Shown here one piece after another: positions 55,644 through 64,000 of a stretch of DNA of 64,000 nt (the stretch's first letter is position 1; the number at the start of each line of letters is the position of its first letter). Source of the DNA: Mesostigma viride (lineage: Eukaryota; Streptophyta; Mesostigmatophyceae; Mesostigmatales; Mesostigmataceae); contig RPFO01000103.1 in assembly GCA_009746045.1 (NCBI GenBank), positions 2,258,565-2,322,564 of the forward strand, given 5' to 3'. The translations under genes were made by a program, and so were the position numbers. The notes beneath the pieces were generated by a model that searched no databases, was not told the DNA's origin, and saw only the letters and a list, made by a program, of their open reading frames with translations.

Positions 55644-58600
55644 TTACCCTCCAGCTGGTGAAGCCCTAGCGTGTCCGCTAGAGTGCGCCTCACCGAAGTA
55701 TGGCCGAAATCTATGGCCCAAAGTGACGACGCCAGTCACGGGGGGCAGTCTGCCCGCGAGGTCCCACACCACCTGGGGCACCCGCACCTGCAGGGCGCGG
55801 TGGAGCCCCACGTAATGGTCCACGGACGAAAACTGGCGCCACCGGCCACGCTTTTGGATGTCCGCGATTGGTACCCCGCGCAGGTAGTCATGGGTGGCCC
55901 CCCCGTGGCGCATGCTGTAGGGTGAAAACATCCCCCGCAAGCCAAGGAGGTCCCAGGCGGCGTGCCACCGCCGCAAGAAACGGCTGTAGCTGAGTGCGCC
56001 AAAGAGCAGCTCCTCGTGCGCCCGCCCAGCACACAGGGCGCCAAGCAACGTGAGTGAAAGGGGCTCAACAACCACCACTGCCTGGGCCTGGCCCTTGGCT
56101 GTCTTGGGGTCGCGTAGCAGCAGCGCACCCTGGTTACTGGGCCCCAGGCGGAAGTCCCCGCGCAGAGCCACGTCCCCCACGCGAAGCTTGAACGCTTCTC
56201 CGATGCGCAAGTATTGCTGAAAAACAATGATGCAGCAGCAGGCAGCTAATATCGAGCCTTGTGCACGAAGAATGTTTGCCACGAGGTACAGTAGCTGCCA
56301 CGGGACGGGGTGAGGGCTCTGCACGGGAACTCGTCGCGCCCAGCCGGCCAGCAAGCGACGCGCCTCGTACCACCCCTTAATCTCGTTGGGGAAGTACAGC
56401 TGCAGCCCGCATAATGCGCGCACAACCATGGTCCGGCTTCCCCCTTCCTCATACACGCTGACCAGCCACTCACAAAAGACGCCTTCCGCCTCCGTCTTGG
56501 CCACGGGAGCGAGGGGTTGACCATACTCCACGTACGCCCTCAGCGCTCGGTGATATGCAGCTAGCGTGCTGGGCTGCACAGTGGCCTCCAGCAATTCCTG
56601 CCGCCCATGTGGCCCCGGATTGCTCTCCACGTCGCCATCCGCAGTGAGGTTGCGCACCCATCGACCACGACTGGGCGCGTCGGCCGGGTTGCGCTCCGAC
56701 CTCACATACACCCAGTGGTAGCGGGTGTTGCTGGCCAGCCCTAGCGCGATCGCCCGGCGGCACCAGGCGTTCAGCCGGTAGGACGACGAACGCCCTTTGA
56801 CGAGCGCACCGACAACTGCCGAATTGTCCACCAGCCGCACGTGACGTTGCTGCCAGTGAACCTGTGAGCGCAGGCCCCACTCGATCCCTTGCACAGCCGC
56901 ACGAATCTCCTTCTCGTTGATGTGGGCCGAGGGATCGAGCCACCGGTGGGCAAGAGCGGTCCTCCACTGCGCCGCTGCCATGGCTCGGTGCTCAATCTCC
57001 CCTGTGCGCTCCACGCTGGCCGTCTCAGAGTCCACACAGAGCGTCTTCCAGCCCTTCCGCTCCCGACAGTTGGACAGGCCACGCACCGCAGGCGCCTCCC
57101 ACCGGCTGTACACCACCCCAGAACCGTGGGTTGACGCATCAGTGGCCACCACGGTGCAGCTCAGGGGCTGGTCGCGCTGCGCATGCACCAGCGGGGCCAA
57201 GTCCATTGCAGCCTGGAGCTCTTCCCTTACACTACCCCACAGCCGATAGCTCCAGCCCCGCTTGTGCACCAGGACTTGCTGCAGCAAGCGGTAGGCGTGA
57301 AACCAGATGGACAGTAGACCCCGACGCAGCAAGTGGACCCACACCCACCGTCCCAGCAACGAGGCCAGTTGGTGGTAAGTGGCCCGTCCACGCCCCAGCA
57401 TTGCCTGCGTGTCGCGCACCAAGGCCGCCATCCGGGCCGCGCTCGGCCGCATGGACCCGTCCTGGCAGAACTCAATCCCCAAGATTTCCACCGGGCGCCC
57501 CTCCTCAGCTCTCTCCACCTTCTTCTCGTTGACCACCAACCCCTTGGGACCGTAGCTCTCCTCGCACGCCTTGGTGAGCACGGCGTTGGTCTCCTCCGCG
57601 CTCCGCCCATGGGTGACCCCCAGATCATCGATCATGACCAGCTGAGCGGGATGTGGGGGATCCTCCGGCAGCAGCCGCCACGCTGCACTGGCTGCGCTCT
57701 CCACCAACTCCAGCCGGTCCATGCCATCCCCGCGCACTGTGCGCACCCCCATCAAGTGCATGGGATATGACAGCCCTCTCTTGGCATCGAGCACCCCCGC
57801 CCCGTAGAGACAGTGCAGGTGGGCAACCTGTGCAAGGACCACCGAGTGGCTCCAGCCCATGACAAGGACCCGGAACCTGGGGTACAACTTTCGCCGTCGT
57901 CCCAGCTGGCCGACCTCATCGGACCACACGGGGGGCAGCGAGAAATAGGGGCGCCAGCTCTCAGGTACCTCGAACCGGTAATAGTAGGTGTCAAGGTCTG
58001 TCTTGCCCGAATAGCATGGCGCCCCCACACTCAGCTCAGCGACCTCGCCCAAGTTAGGCAGGTAACAGGTAGGCGGCTTGAGGAAGCGCCGGTTGCACGG
58101 CACCATATTCCCTATAAACCGCTGCCGTCGTTCGCTGGGCTCCACAACCCCGGGGTCTTTCTTGGGGACGGCAAAACAGCCGTTCACCACAGGGGCGCCT
58201 CCTCACTGTACTCGATCATCCGCGTCTCCGCCAGCCTGATGCTCAGTCGTGCGTACGCCGCATCGCTTGCACAACCATGAGACACCCGGCCCCGCCGCAT
58301 CCTCGCCCCCGCCTCCGCGTCGCATCTTTGTAGAATGTTGTTTATGTCCTCATACGTCCTCTGCCATGCCTCCGGCAGGCAGTCCAGCAGCTTGACACTA
58401 CCTGCAGCTCCTCCTTTTGGCAGTGCCAGCCTCTCCGGGTCAATAATTTCGTATTGACCGCCCGGCCCGTATGGCGCGGGCTCTGCGTCCCCCGTGTCTG
58501 TCGCCTCCGCTACGGCGGTAAGCCGGCGGTTGTAGACGCGGGCAGCATCCTCCATCCCTTGTAGGGCGGCCCTTGCCCCACAGCCAGTTCAGGCCCCTTG

Positions 58601-58697
58601 TGGCCCGCTCTTGACACCGCAGCCTTGCTCTGGCACGCAGAGCGCGCTGCAGCCTGCGGTTGGATCGCAGGCGGCTGCGGTCGAGCGGGGGGACCAT
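55644..58697 (-). pseudogene. Family A copy 5 ORF2, 74-bp deletion and one frameshift
   Basis: ATG 58697, then a 74-bp deletion at about 58575 relative to copy 1 (between GGGGC and AAGGGCCGCC), which shifts the frame. A 4-C run near 58193 shifts it again, but the G run at about 57796 is the intact 5-base form. 58190-55644 (848 aa) is open through all RT, RNase H, 2A and YR motifs to the normal stop. Confidence 0.9.
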
Positions 58698-58719
58698 CTT
58701 CACTGGCAGCGGGAGCACA

Positions 58720-58722
<3 letters not shown>

Positions 58723-58762
<40 letters not shown>
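58723..58762 (-). other. Internal poly(A) (40 T on the + strand) of copy 5
   Basis: Twin of the A25 tract at 703-727, at the same junction between GGTGCCCTTC and GGGTGTGCTCCC. The 15-base length difference is ordinary homopolymer drift. Confidence 0.9.
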
Positions 58763-58763
<1 letters not shown>

Positions 58764-59386
58764 AAGGGCACCAGAACTTGTTTATTACACTATGGTGTTG
58801 AAGCCGACCGGACTTAGTAGACAGAGAGACATAAAATATTTTTTGGCAGTCCCTGGCCGCCGCTTCCACTTGACCCAGAAAACTGATCAGCTGGCTTGGC
58901 AGCCATCACCACCTTGAAATACATCGCATCAACGTTGCATCCGTGACACACGCAAGTGCGGCGCCCCGCTGGCGCGGCGCTCCATGTAAGAATGACCTCA
59001 GAATACTACTGTACTGGATCTAGGACCCTGATACTACTTTTTTCAACATTGTACTACATTTTTATGATGTCACACATGTTCTGTCATGCCAGAACCGTTC
59101 AGCAACCACCTGGCATATCTTGAGGGTCCCTGGATACTAGTTGAAGTAGATTGAACTCGTTTGAACTAGTTTGTACTACCTGTACTAACTTTGAACTAGT
59201 TCGAACTACATCTGAGGCCCATCCAAGGCTGTCAGACCCTCCAGAGAGGGCGTGGCCACCCCGTTTGGCTCCCGCATGTCGACTTGCACCACTGGGCAAT
59301 GGTGTAGCGCCTCCAAGGTAGCGGCGCACCTCCATCCCTCCGCTCCCCCAGGCAAAATCAGGGAATCCCGATCGTAAGATCAATCA

Positions 59387-60775
59387 GGCTCAGCCCAAAG
59401 AAGGTACGCGATCACTGCGCGATGGTAGCTGCGCAGGGTCGCGGGCAGCACGGTGCTCTCCAGTAGCTCCTGCCGCCCTCCAGGCCCCGGGTTACTCTCC
59501 ACATCGCCATCGGCGGTAAGGTCCCGCACCCACCGGCCCCGGCTGGGCGCGTCCGCGGGGTTTCGCTCCGAGCGGATGTACACCCAGTGGTACCTGGTGT
59601 TGCTGGCACAGCCCAGGGCGGCAGCGCGGCGGCACCACGTGTTGAGGCGGTAAGATGATGACCGCCCCTTCACCAGTGCGCCCAGAACGGCGGAGCTATC
59701 CACCAGCCGTACGTGCCGTCGCCCCCACCGGGCCCGCGTGCGCAGCCCCCACTCCAGGCTCTGCACGGCTGCGCGCGCCTCTTTCTCATTGATGTGCGCA
59801 CCCGCGTCCCTCCACCGGTGTTTCACCGCCACACGCCAGCGGGCGGTCGCCACCGCCCGATGTTCCCTCTCCCCCGTTCGCTCCACACCGACCTCTTCCG
59901 ACCCGACACACAGAGTCTTCCACCCCTTCATCTCACGGCAGTTGGACAAAGCTTTCACGTCTGCCTCTGCCAGACGGGCGTACACCACACCGGAGCCCCG
60001 GCTCGACGCGTCACTGGCCACGACGGTGGTGTCTAGCGGCTGGTTGCGCTGCCCATGCACCAGGGGAGCCAGGCAGACAGCCGCCCAGAGCTCCCGGCGC
60101 ACACTTGCCCAGAGTTGGAAGCGTCCTCCCTTGCGGAGGGCCAGCACTTGGTGGAGCATCCTGTAGGCATGGAACCAGATGCTTAGCAGACTCCTGCGAA
60201 GCAGTTGGATCCATACCCAGCGTCCCAGTAGGGAGGCCAGCTCATGGTAGCTTGCTCGTCCCCGGGCCAGCACCGCCTCAGTGTCATGGACGAGGAGGGC
60301 TAGTCGCTTCGCTGACGGCCACAAGCTCCCATCTTGGTGAAACTCGATGCCCAGGATCTCCACAGCTTGGCCCTCCCGCGCCCGCTCGACCTTTTTCTCA
60401 TTCACCACCAGGCCAGCTGGCGCGTAGCACTCAGTGCATGCGCGGTCCAGCAGCGCGTTCGCCTCCGCTGCGCTGCGCGCGTGTGTGGTGCCCAGATCGT
60501 CGATCATGACCAACTGCGCCGGCCGAGGAGGGTCCTCGGGCAGCAGCTGCCAGTCAAGCTCGGCGGCCCCCACCAACTCCATCCACTCCCGTCCTCCCTC
60601 ACGCACGGTGCGCACCCCGAGCTGATGCATCGGGACGCTCACACTCAGCCCGGGGTTCAGCTTCCCCGGCCCGAACAGGGTCTGCATGTGCGCCACCTGC
60701 GCCAGCAGGACCGAGTGGGACCACCCCATCACCAGAACACGGAACCTGGGATAGAGCCGGCGGCGCTCCCCTGGT
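59387..60775 (-). pseudogene. Family B copy IV, RT/RNase H/2A fragment
   Basis: From 60775: GERRRLYPRFRVLVMGWSHS, VMIDDLGTTHARS, RNase H SDASSRGSG / INEKE / VDSSA / NPAD, 2A motif GDVESNPGP, then LLESTVLPATLRSYHRA to AEP, where the A element begins. Open throughout. The right end joins a family C terminus at 60776 (GGT|TGGTTGATC). Confidence 0.88.
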
Positions 60776-60886
60776 TGGTTGATCTCCCTCGATCTGGATT
60801 CCCTGATTTGTCGGGGCGGAGGGAGCGAAGGAGGCGAGGGACGCCGCTGGGTGACAGCACATATAAAAAATAAATAGAGCATTTAA
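60776..60886 (+). mobile_element. Family C terminus fragment (start of A1, plus orientation)
   Basis: TGGTTGATCTCCCTCGATC onward matches the reverse complement of about 46822-46932, then breaks off after ATTTAA into unique DNA. Opposite in orientation to the C pieces at 43628-54272. Confidence 0.85.
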
Positions 60887-62255
60887 GGGGACGGGACACC
60901 CCCGAATTTTTTGGCGCCAAAAAATTCGCGCCGGAACCGAAGGTCACAAATTTCACGTGCACGGTGCGCGCACCCCTTGCGGAAGTGGCCATGGCGACTG
61001 CGTTCAGGCGAAACTACCACAATAGGGCAAGCGAAATGCAAATATTTTACTCGAATCTAAAAGACGATGAGTTTATGATGTTAGTATGTGGCGGAAATCA
61101 GCTGGTTTACAATATCGCTGTTGTTTTTTTATGCCATCGGCATGGGGGGTAATCTGAATTTTTTGGTCGCGCGGAATGAAATAGAATTCATGATAGCGGC
61201 AGTAAAATCGCGGTTTTGGGGGTTGTTCTGACCGTGAAGCAGGCATTAATACCGGTAGCATCGAATTCTAAACCCAGCTGGTGGTTTTTGCCAGATTTTC
61301 GGCCATTATCGGTAAGTAATTGTTCAGACCTGCGCAGTGCGTGTCTGACCTGTCCATGGAAGAACGGCTGTTGTTGCGCGCCTGGGCGAGGGATTTACGA
61401 GGGCAAGGTACAGAAGTGTCGCGAATGTTATCTGCTATCAGTGCTTTCTTCTATGAGCTCATCGTTCGAAGTTTTTTGCGTTCTTTTTGGGCAGTTTCCG
61501 CCAGCTAGCTCGCCGTCGCTTGCCGTTGTGTTGTCGAATACTGGCAGCTTTAGATTGTTTTCGTTGATGTCGTGATCAGGGCCGCTTAAGTCGCAGCCTA
61601 TAGCTCGTCGAGGGTATAAGGCATTTCATAAAACGTGTTGTGGCAAGGATGTTGTGCGTATGGACGCTTCTTGTTGTGTGAGAGTGACGCACCCTCTCTT
61701 CGCAGGCCGCAGCGGCATCACAGCACTCATGCGCTGAAGGGCCGCCAATTGTTTATTTGCATTTTATCGTGCAGGGATGGAAGTGTTATAGTGATGATGA
61801 TGTTGGAGATATTGCATTTGTGTGACTGCATGTAGATAGCAGGCACCATTGGTTGTTTGAGCTTTCCTTTGTTATGATGATGTGATAAGACTACAATGTG
61901 CTGAGCCAACCATGGTTGACATGCATGACTGCATGCAAGCTATATATACCATGTTCCTACTTGGTTCCTTGCCCTCCATAGTCCCAGTTTGTCATCCATG
62001 CTGGGGAGGATAGTTTAGGAGGTGTTGTTGTGTTGATTAGCTTGGTAGGCATCAACCTTACACTCTAACCTGGGAGAAACATAGGAAATGCTGCTTAGGC
62101 ATGTTAGGGCTACCATCGTCAAGGCTATGCACATATTTACAAGGCTGGCCATGCTCGAGGGACGATGAAGACGTATGAGGTGCGTGGCCACCCCTTTGTA
62201 CTTCATAACATATTCAGCATGGATTTGGTGCATGTTGGATGGCATATGAAGTGGC
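60887..62255. other. Unique AT-richer stretch, no gene supported
   Basis: Contains a perfect 26-bp palindrome at 60903-60928 centred on TTGGCGCCAA. A short plus-strand ORF from ATG 61356 (MEERLLLRAWARDLRGQGTE) has no recognised relative. CTATATATACC near 61939 could be a TATA element, but no gene follows it. No similarity to the retroelements. Confidence 0.4.
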
Positions 62256-64000
62256 ATTAAGATCACTCAGCTCCCAAGAAGACCAGCATTTGATTGAATA
62301 CAATAAGTGGAGCCCTGCCACAAATGCCGCAGTTAACAGTGGCCTTAAGGTTTCTCAATCCGCACGCGGAAGCAAGAAGCCTCCACCGGGTGGGAGGGAG
62401 GGGAAAGAAACAATTGCGGATCATTGCCTGCCTAGCTTGCTTAAGGCATGGCCCGCCGACACACAAGCTGACATCATCCTAAATGAATTAACACCGGCAT
62501 GCGTCACACACCGGCCTGAACAGTGCTGAAAACGCCACTACAAACAGCGTGGCCACGCACCCCCAGGCTAGTGCGTTAACCGTACAGGTAGTTGTACAAG
62601 GTTCCCAAGACTAACAAACATAAAACGCGCCCATCGACCCCTTGGGCCGGTCCGAATCCACTTTACAATAATTAATCACGACTCACTAAATAACCCAAAT
62701 CAGCCAAAGATTCGGTAAGCAACCAGCCGACCCTACAGGTCCCCACCTAACCTCAGCTGGTGCAACCAAACACGAATCTTTGCAAGTGAAGTCGTATAAA
62801 ACCTACAATTAATTTTCTCGGACCGCTAATTAATAACCACCGACCCTTATAAACAACCGGGTCATCCAAGGAAAATTCGGGCGAGCAGGAAACCCTTTGT
62901 ACAAATCGAATTAGTCAGCCCATGTCGCAGACAGCCTTCCACATCCAGGCCAAGGCATGGCGGCCTTATCTTTCCCGCATGCGTTAATTAAACTATATTC
63001 AGAGAAAACCGATTAAGATCACTCAGCTCCCAAGAAGACCAGCATTTGATTGAATACAATAAGTGGAGCCCTGCCACAAATGCCGCAGTTAACAGTGGCC
63101 TTAAGGTTTCTCAATCCGCACGCGGAAGCAAGAAGCCTCCACCCAATTACCCCCCCTGGCGCCAACCCCATTGCGCCGATTAAACTCATGACCACCGTGC
63201 GCGAAAGAGCGTGTCGCAACATCTTAAATGGCGACTCAGCCCGCGCTAGGCTATATTAACCCCCGCAGGGGCCCGCTGGTTACAATGCGACACAAGCCGG
63301 TGACCACCCCAAAAGCAAGCCCTCAAAAAGAGCCAGCATTTCGCAATTCCGGAACCGTCCAAAAAGGAAAGAGGTTTTACGACACCATAATAGACTGAGC
63401 CGCGCAGCAGGTGCTGAGACGAAAAGGAACGACAAAGGTCTGGCGTAGCCTCGCCTCCCTGAGACGCCCTCCCCAACTCGAGTCTCGCAATAGGGAAATT
63501 TCTAGCTTCGGAGCGCAACTCTCGCGCGGCTCCTATTGTCCCCAACCACCCCTCCTCGGCAGGGGCAGCTGGACAACTGACCTGCCGCCACAAAAAATAT
63601 TTTATGACAAAAAAGGTCGTTGCTGACAGGATCCTGGTTCGGGACCTTTTGAATCCAGGTCACGTCCCACGCACCATCGCACGGTGGCAAGCCTGCGATG
63701 TGACACTAGAGCTGTTTTAGAAACTTATAAACAGCTCCGCCGAAGCTGGCCAAACCGCCGGAGTAACGCCCCATCCTTCGCCCATGTCAAAAAGACCCGC
63801 AGCCGGGGAAAACGACATGGGGGTAAATTTAAATTTTCTTTCCGTTGCACGACCAACTATACTATGCTTGGTCGAACAACTTAGCGGTTGTGCCACCATC
63901 TGCCTCGGCTACAAGACAGATGCAACCCGCGCTAGAATGTGCAATTTTGCACAGGCGGCCATTGCCGCCATTGTGAAAGAAACAATTGCGGATCATTGCC
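62256..64000 (-). mobile_element. Family E split-direct-repeat element (partial, runs off the window)
   Basis: B2 62256-62387 and B1 63012-63143 are identical 132-bp direct repeats. A2 about 62404-63011 (608 bp). The first 27 bp of A2 (GAAAGAAACAATTGCGG...) recur at 63974-64000, which would be the inner edge of A1. The B2/A2 spacer is GGGTGGGAGGGAGGGG (62388-62403). The internal region 63144-63973 has no ORF of note, so it looks non-autonomous. Termini differ from A, B and C; the assignment rests on repeat layout. Confidence 0.7.

Larger units (their letters stand above)
54742..59386 (-). mobile_element. Family A YR retrotransposon, copy 5 (gag-less, internal poly(A); inverted twin of copy 1)
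   Basis: In sense: A1 58878-59386, B-like piece to 58763, poly(A) of 40 (58723-58762 as T), ORF2, B1 55431-55576, A2 54922-55430, GGGTGGGTGGGTGGGG 54907-54922, B2 54742-54887. The target B sequence GAGCC|CTATGG rejoins exactly across it, so this is the original insertion site; copy 1 shares only the 5' flank. Confidence 0.92.

Noticed and set aside
63611-63680. Possible tRNA (GGTTCGGGACC context)
   Set aside because: No acceptor, D or anticodon stems can be paired around it.

Overview
The window is eukaryotic nuclear DNA and consists almost entirely of nested, closely related tyrosine-recombinase (YR) retrotransposons. Evidence for a eukaryote: AATAAA-type polyadenylation ends with real A tails, poly-Gln and Ser/Arg-rich proteins, satellites and kilobase-scale microsatellites, and no operons, Shine-Dalgarno sites, tRNA or rRNA genes. 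GC-rich ORFs and the element type (reverse transcriptase + RNase H + YR bounded by split direct repeats, like PAT/Kangaroo/Ngaro elements) fit a unicellular alga, but the species is an inference I cannot confirm.

Four families with the layout A1 - internal - B1 - A2 - B2 are present; I name them A, B, C and E here. Family A (about 6.3 kb) has five copies: 80-4783 (+), 10362-16672 (+), 22056-28371 (+), 47534-53788 (-) and 54742-59386 (-). Family B (about 6.6 kb) has copies at 4784-6841 (fragment), 7156-20038 (split by an A element), 33225-39938, and 54273-60775 (split by an A element), all (-), plus a small (+) piece at 1-79. Family C (3.3 kb, non-coding) lies at 43628-46932, with fragments at 47477-54272 and 60776-60886. 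Family E starts at 62256 and runs off the right end. An older relative, D, survives only as coding fragments at 6842-7155 and 20039-20220.

Insertion order reads directly from the junctions: D was hit by B, B by A; a DUF7869-like gene at 42621-47476 was hit twice by C, and the second C by A. Intact junctions rejoin the target exactly, with no target duplication, as expected of YR integration. Autonomous elements encode a Gag-like ORF1 (Ser/Arg-rich in A, a small Cys/His motif plus Ser tract in B) and an ORF2 in which a 2A-type peptide (GDVESNPGP) sits between RNase H and the recombinase. Only one ORF2 is fully open (753-3881), and it lies in a copy that has lost gag and carries an internal poly(A).

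Non-element DNA: a BED-finger-like pseudogene and a 659-bp hAT-like MITE (20640-21785), a poly-Gln ORF (about 29130-30549), a 184-bp satellite (30640-31455), a CA/ACGC/CCCT microsatellite block (31880-32690), a zinc-finger ORF (40552-41102), a GTGAAGAC minisatellite (41180-42170), and AT-richer unique stretches with no gene I can support.

Most notable: the 2A peptide between RNase H and YR in three lineages, a four-tract G-rich motif placed exactly at the A2/B2 junction in all four families, a covarying hairpin shared by families A, B and C, and an internal poly(A) marking the RNA 3' end.
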